From Lunularia cruciata (taxonomy: Eukaryota > Streptophyta > Marchantiopsida > Lunulariales > Lunulariaceae), in the NCBI GenBank assembly GCA_948567375.1, contig OX419757.1:10430974-10494973 (forward strand): a DNA stretch of 64,000 nucleotides, in the 5' to 3' direction. How positions within the stretch are numbered: the stretch's first letter is position 1; each line of letters starts with the position of its first letter. Positions 11,761 to 23,764 of the stretch are shown here, piece by piece. Position numbers and translations under genes: made by a program. The notes beneath the pieces were generated by a model, which was given only the letters and a program-made list of their open reading frames with translations, was not told the DNA's origin and made no database searches.

Positions 11761-12412
11761 AATCAATTTTATGGTTTCCATAGGGCAGCGCAAATCATTT
11801 TCCATAACTTGAGCTATCTTGTGTGGCACTAATCTATGGGAATGAATTACCACACCAATGTGAACTATGAAACTGTCATTTTAGTTGATTGATAGATTTG
11901 GCATCTTGTTGAGATTTTGAATAGTTGAGAGTAACATTTTGGATCCGCAAACAAATTTCAAATATCTCACTCCAAACTCCACCCACCAAACCATGTGGAT
12001 ACCCTCTCAATAAACCATGCCACCTCTTCTAACAATCATTACTTCATTATGGCATTCCTAAACATCCATTTTGTTACACTTGAATTTTATAAATGAATGC
12101 AAATTTGACAGTATACCTTGCACCACAATTTACAATGCATTCATTTATTAACATCTTTTCTTGCTACAAAGTTCATTAAAAATAGTTACAAAGTTTATTA
12201 TTTATCTTGTAGACATCCGTCAAAACTATTACTGAAACTCTTTATTATCTCATAAGGAGAATAGTAACATCTTTTTGATTTAACTGTGTGGACGCCCTTG
12301 CTCCCCACGTATGACTTGTATGAGCACACTAGAATCTTGTTAATATCTTGTTCATATTCTCTTAATATATAATATCTTTTAATCTTTTGCTCAAGCTACT
12401 TTCTCTAAAGCA
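11761..12412. other. No gene recognised
   Basis: AT-rich DNA. It holds the second copy (12264-12312) of the short repeat also seen at 2469-2518. Confidence 0.4.
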
Positions 12413-13090
12413 ATGAGGTTTCATCTAGGTTTGGTCCACCCATTTGCATCTTCATTACTCATTTGTGAATGTGATTCTACACTAGACGTAGTAGCGATCC
12501 ATATGACATGGCATCCTTTTGGAAGACCAAGGAAAGTTATCCATGATGCTATTAGGAACATAGTATTTGCTATGGCACAAGAGAGTAGATACTTGGCTTG
12601 GAGGGAGCATTTGTATGCTTTGCAGATGACATGTGTCAAGGTAAACTTATACTTGGTTCAAGATGATCATGTGACAATAACGGATGTCGTGGTTACAAAC
12701 CTTATGTAGGATACAGTTTTGGAGAGGGTGATTACCCATCCTTCTAGATGTGGTTACAAACCCTATGTAGGATACAGTTTTGGAGGAGGTGATTACCCAT
12801 CCCTCTAGATGGGCAGCAAGTGCAATAGCAAGTTGCAAGGTCTCCAAGTATAGGGGCATGCAATGAGGTCACCTCTTTATTCCTCTAACCTTGAAGTTAT
12901 ATGAAGTTATCCTATAATGATGGACACGATGTTGGACACATTTGTTAGGGAGTGCACAAAAGCTTATCATGTTAGGTGCCAAGGGGTACCACTCTCACTC
13001 TCATACTTTGTAGCATATTTTAGACAACATGCATCCATTGCTCTATAGAGGGTAGTGCATCGTGCGTATATACATCGCTACACAACATAC
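12413..13090 (+). pseudogene. Non-LTR retrotransposon C-terminus (Zn motif, endonuclease-like, tail)
   Basis: The frame 12413-12709 reads LLICECDSTLDVVAIHMTWH (C-x-C, then His residues), then HDAIRNIVFAMAQ, then DVVVTN. This order, a CCHC-like zinc motif followed by (R/I)HDA(I/V)R and an acidic DVVV strand, matches the C-terminus of R2-like non-LTR elements, where it forms a restriction-like endonuclease. Further right (about 12880-13080) decayed pieces include LSYFVAYFRQHASIAL, the usual tail of these proteins. Related fragments lie at 29640-30130 and, on the minus strand, at 52755-53150. The fragment has several stops and contains a 61-bp duplication. Confidence 0.6.
12690..12811 (+). repeat. 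61-bp tandem duplication
   Basis: Units at 12690-12750 and 12751-12811 both run from TGGTTACAAACC to TCTAGATG and differ at only a few bases. The duplication lies inside the non-LTR relic and shifts its frame. Confidence 0.9.
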
Positions 13091-13315
13091 ATCATTGTCA
13101 ACATCATACACTATAAAAACACAACTCACACATAAGTCATACATAGGCTCTAAAGTGCCACAATAATCAGATTGTTTACAACTCTTGAATCCACTCAACT
13201 TAGATCGGTACTTGATTTGTCACTCTAATAATTACCAATAACTGGGCACTAAAAATAGTCAAGCCACACCCACTCTAGCTAAGAGAATCCAGGTCACGCT
13301 TGTTGGCCTCTGTCC
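13091..13315. other. Short spacer before the Gypsy element
   Basis: AT-rich; nothing recognised. It ends with GTCC just before the LTR. GTCC also follows the other LTR at 19004-19007, so a short target duplication is possible. Confidence 0.35.
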
Positions 13316-14006
13316 TATGAGCCGGCCTATCTCTCACTCAGGATGAACCTCTGATGGCTATTATGGTAGCACATCATGGACTAAGAAGGCAAGGAACCCC
13401 AACTCCATCATACTCCTCCAAGGCTAACACTCCAAGACTCAAGACATTGCTCACTAGAGAACTCAATGAGAGAGAGATAGTTGCAAATGAAAGGATGATG
13501 AGTACTTCCTCACCCCTTGTTTATATACTTGTGAAATAGTTACGTACCAAAGTTACTAATTACCGTAATAACTCAAGTTACTAGACTAAAAGTCAAGTAA
13601 AGTCAAAAAGTAGAAAGGAATATCCATTCACATGGGCATATTCCACTAGCATGTGATCTTATCTTGAACCAACCACTAAGTCAAGGATTCCTTCACATGG
13701 GCTATCCTTGGACTATAGAAGAATCCAAAACAAAAAGGCTTGCAAGCCCAAGAGTTCTCAACTCTTTTTTCAAAGCCAAACACCTAGGAATACTATCAAG
13801 TCAACATACTAGAATCCAAAATAGTGGTGCTCATCTTTTCCACCTCCTCTAAAGTAAGGTCCCTTGTATCTTAGCTATGACTAACTCTAGCTAATCATGA
13901 CTAATCTAGAACCATCCTTTATCTCTATATAAATAATATCTCTGAAGTACTTGTAATACCAAGCTAAATATCACAATACCACACACATGCACAAATAGGT
14001 GTTACA
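13316..14006 (-). repeat. 3' LTR of the minus-strand Gypsy element
   Basis: 691 bp. It starts TATGAGCCGGCC on the plus strand and ends GTTACA. The adjoining internal sequence, read on the minus strand, is GTCCGGGGGTAAA, a plausible polypurine tract priming plus-strand synthesis. Confidence 0.85.
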
Positions 14007-14557
14007 TTTACCCCCGGACTAAGTTTTCACTTTGTCCTCAAAGTGAATGTCTCTCTACTTTCTATGGTACATTTTCAACTTATCATGGTTAATCCTATCA
14101 AAGTGTCTTCCTCCCAACTCCTTGAGATCATAGGTGTAATGGCCCCACACCTTCTCCACTATGAAAGGTCCAAAGTACTTAGGCAAAAACTTCTTTTGCA
14201 CTCTCTTGAATCAAATGGAATCAAATAACATTACCCAATCACCTTCTTTGAAAGGCTCCACCTTCTTCTTGCCTTACCTTTTATCATAGCTCTCCTTTTG
14301 TTTCCTTTGGGCTTGCTCCACTCAAACCATAGCAACTGCTCTTGCCTCTTCCAACTTCATGAGTTGTTCCTTCCTTGACTTCTTTGCATCACCTCCTTGT
14401 GCTTTCTTCAATCTCCTATGAATGCTTTGGAGGTAGGAAGATCAAGGTGAATAGGTAGGGTAGACTGAATACCATATACCAATTGAAATGAAGAATATTT
14501 GGTGGAAGTCTTCATGGTTGTCCTATACTCCCACAAAACTGCATGAATCCTCCTGTC

Positions 14558-15352
14558 CTAATGATGTTTAGCCCCCTCCATTTCTGCACCTTTGGCCAAC
14601 ATCATGCACAAGGTCTGATTGGTTCTCTCTGCCAAGCCATTGGAATTTGGCTTATATGATGTAGTTACTCTATGTGTGATAGAGAAATGTTGTAGCATGG
14701 CTGTATTAATGCTTCCTGTAAACTCTCCTCTATCAGAAACCAACTCCAAAGGGCATCCAAATCTAGTGATAATGCGTTCATAAAGAAATCTACCAACTTC
14801 ATCTTCATTCTTGTCCCTCAATGGTCTAGCCTCAACCCACTTGGTAAGATAATTAGTAACTATCACAATATACCGATTGTTCATTGGGGTTCTATTGAGA
14901 AGACCTACAGAATCAATTCCCTACTTCTCAAAAGGTCCTAGCAATGGAATTGATCTAAGTGGTGGAGTGGATGTAGACTTTCTAGCAAAACCTTGACAAA
15001 CATGACAAGTTTTGCAATAATCAAGACAATCCTTGAAAATTCCTCTCCAATGGTAACCTGCATCTAGAATCTTGAAAGCATTCACCTTTCCTACAAAGTG
15101 TCCTCCACACACTAAACCTTCATGAAACTCCTTTATGAGTAAGATAGACTCTTCCTTACCCACTACTCTTTGAAGTAGATCATCTGCTCCTTGGTGAAAA
15201 AGAATATCCTCCACCATTGTATAAGGTCTAGATCTTGCTGCAAGGGCCTTCCTCTCCCTAGCATGCATCCCTTTTGGATAGTTATCTCTTGTCACAAAAT
15301 CCACAATCTCCTTGTACTCCATTGGAACCTCTTGAGTGACTGAGATTGTCAT
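14558..15352 (-). pseudogene. Gypsy integrase region
   Basis: The frame 15352-14921 contains a His/Cys zinc-binding part (GGHFVGK, then CKTCHVCQGFARK), the usual start of a Ty3/Gypsy integrase. The frame 14884-14558 carries the catalytic core (VTNYLTKWVEA, LVSDRGEFTG, HRVTTSYKPNSNGLAERTNQ), with the acidic residues of the DDE triad recognisable in the D-R-G and N-G-L-A-E-R blocks. It belongs to the 13316-19003 element. Fossil. Confidence 0.85.
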
Positions 15353-15355
15353 GAG

Positions 15356-16142
15356 CTACTGATCCCGGAAGGAATCATCCACTGTCTCATCTCCACTATG
15401 ATCATATGCCCTAGATAACAAATCAGCATTTGCATGTTTCTTTCCTGGCCTATCCTCAATGGTGTAGTCATACTCAGACAAGAGTATCATCCACCTTGCT
15501 AATCTCACTTCAACATTAGGCTTGTTGAAGATGTACTTCAAAGCCTTGTGATATGTGACAATGGTGGCTTTCCCTCCAATCAAGTAGTGTCTAAACTTCT
15601 TGAGACCAAAGATCACTAACAACCCTTCTCTCTCCATGATAGAGTAGTTCTTCTCTGCTGAAACCATCTGCCTACCAGCATAAGCTATTGGATGATCATG
15701 CCCATCTTGGTCTAATTGACTAAGAGTGCATCCTATAGCTACATTAGAAGCATCAGTGTAGAGGATGAAAGGTTTACTCCAATCAGGTTTAGCAAGAATT
15801 GGAGCTACAACAAGGGATTGCTTGAGCTCCTCAAAAGCTTTGAGAGCCTCCTTGTCCTCCAAAATCACCATGTAATCTACACTCTTCTTCATGTCAATGG
15901 TCAATGCATAAGCCTTGTTGGAAAATGAAAGGATGAATCTCCTATAGTATCCAACCATCCCCAAGAATTGGCATAACTTGGTCAAGCTTGAAGGGAATGG
16001 AAGGTCCTCAACTTCTCAGGATCAACTACTATTCCATTCTTGGAGATGATGTGCCCCAAAGTAGACCTTCTTCACATCCAAAAAATGCACTTCTCTGGGT
16101 TGAGTGATGCATTTGCCTCATCCAAGCATTGCAAGACCTTGA
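15356..16142 (-). pseudogene. Gypsy reverse transcriptase (part) and RNase H region
   Basis: The 209-codon frame 15985-15356 holds the end of reverse transcriptase (LCQFLGMVGYYRRFI), the connection, and the RNase H of Ty3/Gypsy (PFILYTDASNVAIGCTLSQ, HPIAYAGRQM, KKFRHYLIGGKATIVTYHKA, DLLSRAY). The piece just upstream to 16142 continues the thumb of the same domain. It lies between gag and integrase in the usual Gypsy order. Fossil. Confidence 0.85.
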
Positions 16143-16820
16143 TTAGGTGCTCAAAGTGCTCCTCTTTGCTCCTACTACTTGTGATGCAACCCTTGCCACC
16201 AAAGTATCAGAATTTCTATCATACTTGTAACCTTGAGGAGGATGCACAACCTTCTTCACCACCAAATTACTCTCATCTCCTTCCAAACTCTCCTCCATAC
16301 AAATTGCGATTTTGATAGCTTCAACCTTGGAAGAAGGTTTCTCATATCTCACCTTGCTTCTTATTTCTGGTCTCAACCCTCCCATAAAATTCTTGGTGAG
16401 CATGGCCCCTATGCCAATCATAGTAGTCTCCACCTCATCCCCACCCTTCCTCAACACTATGCAAAATCTAGACTCTAACTTTTCCACTCTTTCCATATAG
16501 ACTCTCACTTTCTCTCCATCTCCTTGCTTGAGAAAGGTAACCTCACTCATCAATCTCTCATAACTCTCATCAGAAAGAAAGTTCTCAATGAGTGCTGAAG
16601 TCAAAGTCTCCCAAGACTCCTCTTCCCCATCTCTCCTCTCTCTCTTTTGGTATTCTGACTCATACCATGTAAGTGCTGCATCTTCAAAGAAATCTGGTAA
16701 TAATGAGGCCCACTCATTCTTCCTCCTCTCATTTTTTCCTATGCAAGCTCTCTTGAAGTCTCTCACAAAGGTCTCCACATCTTCTCCATCCTTGCCAAAG
16801 AAAACCGGAAGTTTCCCCAT
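16143..16820 (-). pseudogene. Gypsy gag (capsid-type) region
   Basis: A 225-codon open frame with the pattern of a retrotransposon gag: FFGKDGEDVETFVRDFKRAC, then WASLLPDFFEDAALTWYES, then LIENFLSDESYERLMSEVTF, then FMGGLRPEIRSKVRYEKP. It lies between the leader and the polymerase region of the 13316-19003 element. A separate upstream frame (17310-17047) contains a small Cys/His group (CEVCGVEGLPKRHEC) of uncertain relation. Fossil. Confidence 0.75.
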
Positions 16821-18378
16821 CTTAACCTCTCACTATCTTTCTTTCTCTCAAATTTTGTTTTCTTACCTCTCACTCTATAACTAATAGAGTATGTACATGC
16901 CTAACACCATTTGAGAGTAATCCACCCTAGGGAACAAAAAAGGCTCAAGTTGATCCAAGATTTCTATAGCAACATCAAATCCTAGAGTGCATATTAATCA
17001 ACCCTGATGGATAGTTTATCCATAAGTTGAAAGCTGATCTCCATCACTAATCTTGAGAACTAGCTGATGAAGGTGGTAGTATTTTTGTAGGTATACTAAG
17101 ACTCTCTCCAAGATCCTTCACCAAAGTCTCCAAAAGTGATTTTACTCCACTACACTCATGTCTTTTTGGAAGTCCTTCAACTCCACAGACCTCACACAAC
17201 TCCTTGGTCTTAGATCTTCTCCCTCCCAATCTTGGTGAAGAAGGTCTAACATGCAAACCCAAGTCAAGTAAGCCTCTCCTTTCTCTCAATCTCTTGCTCT
17301 CAAAGGTCAATGGACATGAACTTGCCTTATGTCCCTTCTCTCCATATAGAAAGCACTTAAACTCACTCTTTCCTCCAAGTAGTGTAGGTTTTTAGATCCT
17401 CTCAACACTCTCTTCAAATTCTATTGTAAACTCTCTTTTCCTCAAATCCACCCCTACAATCACCTCAAACCCTTAAGGAACCTTGCATAGTCTCAATTTT
17501 TACTCTTGGTGACCCTCCATGTTCCCAAGTTGAATCTAAACACTCAAATATACTTTCTATTGCTCTCAAACTCCTCATGCATGAGATCTCTACTCTGCAA
17601 AATTGACCCTTCCTCACAATTTCACTCAGATCTCTCAACTAGTATGTGAGAGTCATCTGAAATTTTTCACACGTGATCAAAATTGTAGGGTGTCCCTCTT
17701 TGCAAAATTTCAGATCTTTTCATTGAGCCATTTGGCCTAGACACCTTTCTATTCAGCACACATATTTCAGATTTGGTGTGAAAACCATCCCCCTCACTTC
17801 AAAAACTCATAACTCCTTGTTCAAGAATGATCTCTCTCTAATTTTTGTGTCAGCAGGTAGAATATAGTGTACTAAATGGTTTTGGAGAGGTTTACAACAA
17901 TCCACTGAAATTAAAGAAATGGCAGACTCTATACAATTTTCCGGAGAGCATGCAATTGCGGGAGCAGTTTACCCTATCAACTTTCAAAAATTCTTGCCCA
18001 ATGCGCATAATAGCTCTCACAATAATTCCAAGTGTGCTAACTGAGAGATAACCCAAGCTATCATGTGTACAAATTTCAAGTTCAGATCTTAAACTTGAGA
18101 TTTTGCCCAAAATCACCTTAATCCCCAAAATCTGCAATCCACCTCACACAATCTCTTCAAATCCTCTCATGTGTATAAGATGTACAAAATCACTTCAAAG
18201 ACATCGTAATAAACTACAGGGTTGAAAAATGAATCTTGGTTCTCTAACATAAGTTCAGCCCTCTCCTCTCCTAATGTACTCTCCAAGTGAGCTCTCATAG
18301 CCTCCTTTTGCCTAATGTAAACTGGAACACGGAACATTATCTTGCCTTCTAGAGAGGTCTCAAAAATAGAACCAAAAA

Positions 18379-19003
18379 TGTGAGCCAGCCTATCTCTCAC
18401 TCAGGATGAACCTCTGATGGCTATTATGGTAGCGCATCATGGACTAAGAAGGCAAGGAACCCCAACTCCATCATACTCCTCCAAGGCTAACACTCCAAGA
18501 CTCAAGACATTGCTCACTAGAGAACTCAATGAGAGAGAGATAGTTGTAAATGAAAGGATGATGAGTACCTCCTCACCTCTTGTTTATATACTTGTAAAAT
18601 AGTTACGTACCAAAGTTACTAATTATTGCAATAACTCAAGTTACTAGACTAAAAGTCAAGTAAAGTCAAAAAGTAGAAAGGAATATCCATTCACATGGGC
18701 TATCCTTGGACTATAGAAGAATCCAAAACAAAAAGGCTTGCAGGCCCAAGAGTTCTCAACTCTATCTTCAAAGCCAAACACCTAGGAATAATACCAAGTC
18801 AACACACTAGAATCCAAATAATGGTGCTCATCTTTTCCACCTCCTCTAAAGTAAGGTCCCTTGTATCTTAGCTATGACTAACTCTAGCTAATCATGAAAA
18901 ATGTAAAACCATCCTTTATCTCTATATAAATAATATCTCTGAAGTACTTGTAATACCAAGCTAAATATCACAATACCACACACATGCACAAATGGGTGTT
19001 ACA
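18379..19003 (-). repeat. 5' LTR of the minus-strand Gypsy element
   Basis: 625 bp, starting TGTGAGCC and ending GTTACA on the plus strand. It pairs with 13316-14006 and differs from it in length. No convincing tRNA primer site is visible just inside (minus-strand reading TTTTTGGTTC). Confidence 0.85.
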
Positions 19004-20021
19004 GTCCACCATAACCAGGAACTCGAAGGCTCAACATCAAAGAAGTGAGCCCTCTACAACTGCACTTCAAAATTATAACCTTGGACCCGAGCTAGGTCTG
19101 AAACCCTATTGGTCCCATTGACGGCATAGTCAACAGTGCAAACGGTGCAAATTGATGGTGGGCCCTACCGTGAAGTCAATACCCTGAACACAAAATCTAT
19201 CTGTCGGAAAGTAGTCTTTGAAAAACTGCTAAAATAACTCTAACTACTATCACTGCAACTCCAATGTTCGAGCAATCTAGATGTGACACTACAAATGGCA
19301 TGACAAGTGGCTGGTGTAATCCATAAGAGAGCAATCACACTAGACCATATGACTTGCATAGCTTGGATATCTTAGGTGCAATAGGGCAGATTTCTGATAT
19401 TGACTCTATTGGGGCTTAGCCCTATTTTATCTTTTTCATCTCTCTCTTGTACAGCTTGATGGGGTCTTCCCTTCCTTCATGTTTTCTACGTGGTTGCCCT
19501 TTAATTTTAATCTTCTTCTTAATTTAATCTTGTGAATCATTCACCATTATATCCTCTATGGCCCATGCAGTAGGGTATGAAGTGGTATAGGCATGAAGTG
19601 AAGTATTCTCAAGTAGAGGCAAAAACATACAAATAGCTGCCTGTGCTGCATGGCAGGACTTGAATATATCCTTACTCACAGAACTTCTCTCAAAATATAG
19701 TACCATGGCATTATTGACTTGGCATGCAAGTAAATATAAAAATAAATGTACCCCAATGGAAAATGGAAGGGAGAATAAGGCATAGATGAGTGCAAACAAA
19801 AAGAAGAGTGCAAGGTCCAACCTCCATTGCATTACTACCAGATATTCAAGTATACATATAAATATAAATAATACCTTGATAGAAAAGGGAAAGAAGACAA
19901 GGCACAAATAAGTGCAAAAGGAAAGACGAGTGAGAGGTCCAACCTCCCTAAATAACCAAAAATAAAGACAAAATCCCAATACTACCCAAAGGAAAAGGGT
20001 AAAAAAATGAGCACTAGAGAA
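19004..20021. other. No gene; dispersed repeat at 19404-19500
   Basis: 19404-19500 carries GGGGCTTAGCCCTATTTTATC, CTTGTACAGCTTGATGGGGTC and a CTACGTGGTTGCC-like end. It is the third locus of the repeat also found at 1970-2138 and 31131-31215. A 167-codon minus-strand open frame at 19524-20027 is rich in Phe/Leu/Tyr in an AT-rich setting and shows no motif. I regard it as chance. Confidence 0.5.
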
Positions 20022-21026
20022 ACCCAATAGAGGAATAAAGTGTGGTCTACTCTTGTGTGGTAGAAGATTTTCCCATGTTATGCCTTGTGGGTCTCTATCT
20101 TTGTTTCAATATGAATACAAATAATTGAGATAAAGACAAACCTCAATAAGACACAAAGGACTTGAGGGGAAAAGTGTACCAAAAATGATCTACATGTTTA
20201 CAAGTTCAAATTGAGCATTGGATGGTCTTATTGGGCCCACCTCACCCCACAAATACTGTCACTTTTAGAATGGCAAGCGTATATTGTATGATGGGGTGGT
20301 AGTAAAACCACTCTGATTGGAGTCCTTAGCATGAGCTAGCATACAAACAAGAGCAGTAGCAATCATCACCACTAGAGGGAAGGAGGACCATTATGCTCCA
20401 AGGCTTGCCTCTGACACCTTCCCCCTGCTAGTAGTGGAACTCTTTGGCCACCTTCATCATCAATTTGATGCTTTGCTTTGGGAGGCAGCACTAGAGAGGA
20501 GAGGTGCATTGATTTTCCCACCCACCATGCTTATTATGTATTATTGGCAAAGGGTTTTTGTTACCCTATAGAGATCTTATGCTTTGAGTCTTCATGATGT
20601 GCATCAATAAGGGGTGCATCTGGTCCTCTCACATTTGCCAAACATACCATTGGAAGGTCTATATCACATCATGCAATTATAGTTCCTTTGTTGCTTAGGT
20701 TGTATTTGTCTAGAGATGGCTACTTTAAGTAGTGTATTGTTCTTTATGCCAAGTGGGCTTTGGCTTTGGTCTCTCCTTGCCTTTTTATCCTTATTACTCT
20801 TCATTTCCTTATGCACCTTTTGGTGCAGCTGTAATTAAACTCTCATTTTCTTGCAAGGTATTTTTTGGGGTTGTTGACACATCGTGCAAAAAACAATAAA
20901 AAATACCAAAGATACCAATAGAGTGTGATTTACTTCAAACCAGTGTGGTAAATATCCTCCAGTGGTATGGTATGCATTGAGGCTCTCTATCATTGTTTCA
21001 ATATGAATACAAATGATTGAGATACT
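20022..21026 (+). repeat. Direct repeat pair ~0.88 kb apart
   Basis: About 20022-20130 and 20903-21026 share CTCTAT(C)TTGTTTCAATATGAAT and an upstream CCAATAGAG...TGTGGTA layout. They could be the remains of two LTRs or an old segment duplication. The DNA between them carries a non-LTR fragment (20360-20580). Confidence 0.5.
20360..20580 (+). pseudogene. Small non-LTR retrotransposon fragment
   Basis: The segment resembles 29890-30100 at the nucleotide level: the same order of GAGCAGTAGCAATCATC / GAGCAGCAGTGGCCATTGCC, AGGAGGACCA, and a CACC-rich stretch ending in CATCATCA(A)TTTGA, then GAGAGGAG. In the better copy this part codes for the region after the endonuclease-like domain. Highly decayed. 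Confidence 0.45.
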
Positions 21027-21900
21027 AAAGTATCTAAAGAGCTTTGACATGTGGGCCTGATTGCAGATTAGTAGGAATGTACGATGAGAAATTGGTCCCG
21101 GGATTAATCCACACCTTCATCAAATATTTTGGAGAGTTGAGACACAAATATTTAATAAAGTTTCAGGTTGAAAGAACATGACTTGGTCAAATTCTGCTTT
21201 GAACACCTAAATACAAACAAGACAATACACAAAAAGAGGCAGTATTGAAATGTCTGCTTATGGTCATGGCAAAAGTACCTCAAAGAGCAAAAACTTCCAA
21301 ATAATGGCTTTTAATTTCAAAATCTGCATCAAACAAGGATTCCCAACTCATAACAATCAATAGAAATATAGGTCCCACAAGGCACAACTATTTGATCAAT
21401 CCTATTGTTGTTGATTTGCAGAGAGTCCAAGTGGTGGTGATCGTATGGGTAAATTAGCTGTGGTTCTGGTCATGGTGAACATTGTTGAGTGAGTTCTTTT
21501 GGTGTACAGATTCTTAGGGTTTGTATAGAGAAAGCTTGGTGGGAGATAAAGTAATCATCATTGGGTTTGAGAAACAAGTTTGTATTGTACTTTTTGGTTC
21601 ACCATTTGCATTGATTTCACCTTTGAGTTGAGCTTGATAGGATTGACATTATTTTCGGTTTAGTTTATATTAAAGCCTGAGTGAGATGTGCCTAAGATGC
21701 ACACGTGATAGTCCTTTTTAGTGCCTAGCCTTTATAGAACTGTGATCATTGGTCTGTAATCCCATGACCTTTCACACATCATAAACTCCTTTGAGCAAAT
21801 AATAAAAGGACAACAACCCAAAACCCGGAAGCTTAAATAGGCTCACGGAAGAAAGTAGTGAGCACCCGCCAATGGACGATCATTGGGGTTAGAGAAAAAG
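21027..21900. other. No gene recognised
   Basis: AT-rich DNA upstream of the second Gypsy element. It may include the decayed 5' part of that element, but no gag or LTR match was seen. Confidence 0.35.
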
Positions 21901-21992
21901 CACATAGGCAAAATTGCTTCTCTATGTCACAAAAACAAAAGCTATTTGTAAGACAAATAGATGTTTCATGGGTCTAATAAGAGAAGTCCAAA

Positions 21993-22670
21993 GTGCACAA
22001 CTTGATGGACAAATTCTTAAAATTGGAAGATGTAGTAAATGAGTTTCAAGATGTCTTCCCAGATGATCTACCTTTAGAATTACCACCAAAAAGGAGAGTG
22101 GATCATAAAGTTGAGATAGTTATGAGGAAGATATCTCCTTGTAAGGCCCCATATTGTCTATCACCTCAAGAGTTGGAGGAGTGTAAGGCTCAAATTGAGG
22201 ATATGCTACAGAAAGGGTTTGTCCAACCTAGCATATCATCATATAGGGCTCCTGTCTTGTTTGTGAAGAAGGACGGTACAATGCACATATGCGTTGATTA
22301 TTGGGGCCTCAATCAGCAAACAATGAAGAAAAAATACCCTTTACCCATAGACAACCTATTTCATCAACTCAAAGGAGCAAAACACTTCACCAAACTGGAC
22401 TTACGGAGCGGTTACAATCAAATCTGGATTGTAGAGGAAGATGTATACAAAACTACCTTTCAAACCAAGTATGGTCACTTCCAGTACCTTTTGATGTAAT
22501 TTGCCCTCACCAATGCACTTGCCACTTTCATGAGTCTTATGAATGACATATTTTGGCCATATTTGGATAAGTCTATTATTTTCTTCCTAGATGACATTTT
22601 AGTACATAGTAGAAAAATGACAAAATACAAATAACATCTATGAGAAGTCCTCCAGATTCTATGATAGAAT
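21993..22670 (+). pseudogene. Chromovirus reverse transcriptase region
   Basis: The 168-codon frame 21993-22499 begins with the linker [17 protein letters not shown] and contains the palm/finger motifs [39 protein letters not shown] and [10 protein letters not shown]. The aspartate of the D-L-R-S-G motif is a catalytic residue in this family. Fossil. Confidence 0.85.
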
Positions 22671-22673
22671 CAC

Positions 22674-23350
22674 TTGTATGCCAAAATCTCAAAGTGTGAG
22701 TTTGACAAGTTTGAAGTAGACCACTTGGGGCATAGAGTAAATGCAAAGGGTATCCAAGTATTAATAGATAAAATAGAGGTCATTAAAAAATGGAGTGCTA
22801 TAGAAGATCAGACTCAACTCAAGAGCTTCTTCGGGTTGACGAGGTTCTATCCTCAGTTTGTCAAGGACTTCTCCAAAGTGGCACAACCTTTATCAACACT
22901 ACTTGGCAAGAGGAAGAAATGGACGTGGGGAACCACACAAGAGCTGGAATTTCAAGAATTGAAAGATGCCTTGTTACATGCCCCAATCTTGGAATGATAT
23001 GACCCAAAACGTCCAATCAAATTGGCTATTGATACATCAAGTGTAGCAATGGGGGCAGTCCTACAATAGGAGTGGCATGATGGGTGGCATCCAATTGCAT
23101 ACTTCTCTTGAAAGTTGTTATAGGTAGAACACAATTATCACATCATAGAGCAAGAAGAGCTAACCATTGTCCTTGCAACCAAGCATTGGAAGCATTATCT
23201 TGGCAAGGAAGCATTTGTAGTGGAGACAGACCACAAACCTCTAGTCTACCTTGAGATACAGAAAGATCTATCTCATTGCCTGAGTCGGTGTGTAGAGTGG
23301 TGACAGTGATTCAACATGACAATCATCTACATGGAAGGCAAGAAGTAACT
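22674..23350 (+). pseudogene. Chromovirus thumb and RNase H region
   Basis: The frame 22674-22997 holds the end of reverse transcriptase (YAKISKCEFDKFEVDHLGHR, then LKSFFGLTRFYPQFVKDFSK) and the connection (PLSTLLGKRKKWTWG). The DNA that follows codes RNase H-like pieces up to about 23350. Fossil. Confidence 0.75.
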
Positions 23351-23369
23351 TGCAGATGCATTCACCCAA

Positions 23370-23764
23370 ATGTTGATGGTAAACAATTTGGTGATGGAGG
23401 TCAAGATGAACCCTGATTTATGGCCAAAGATTCTAGCTGCTAAAAAAAGAGATCCACATATCATAGGAGCTCAATCATCTAAAGGCATCACCAACAACCA
23501 AGGACTTACCTTTTGTGATGGTAAATTATGGATCCCGAATTCCCCAAAATTACTCACCACCACCTTAGCAAAATGTCATGTTTCCATCATTATAGGTCAT
23601 GTTGGAGTAGACAAGACCTTGGATGCAATCTAGTGCCATTACTATTGGCCCAAGATGAGCAACAATGTGATAGAATATGCTCAGAGCTGCCTCTTTTGTC
23701 AATAGAATAAAGCCTCTAATCAAGCTTCTACATGACTCATACAATGCTAAGAACAAGTGAGTAT
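23370..23764 (+). pseudogene. Chromovirus integrase, first part
   Basis: The frame 23370-23633 ends with the zinc-binding integrase motif region (LLTTTLAKCHVSIIIGHVGV then DKTLDAI). The next bases code a C-x-x-C pair before the LTR insertion at 23765. Fossil. Confidence 0.7.

Larger units (their letters stand above)
13316..19003 (-). mobile_element. LTR-flanked Ty3/Gypsy retrotransposon (fossil)
   Basis: A 5.7-kb element on the minus strand with an LTR at each end (13316-14006 and 18379-19003; on the minus strand they begin TGTAAC and end near GGCTCA(C/T)A). Parts seen, in transcription order: a long leader, gag (16820-16143), part of reverse transcriptase with RNase H (about 16140-15356), and integrase (15352-14558) running towards the 3' LTR. 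A purine-rich tract with GGGGG lies next to the 3' LTR. No chromodomain is visible. The element is broken, with several interruptions. The two LTRs and the solo LTR at 6912-7603 are very similar by eye, so the insertion looks young compared with its neighbours. Confidence 0.85.

Noticed and set aside
14007-14557. Chromodomain after the integrase of the 13316-19003 element
   Set aside because: The stretch codes a basic integrase tail only; no chromodomain pattern like the one at 25382-25500.
19524-20027. 167-codon minus-strand frame rich in Phe, Leu and Tyr
   Set aside because: AT-rich composition gives such hydrophobic frames by chance; no conserved motif and no gene context.
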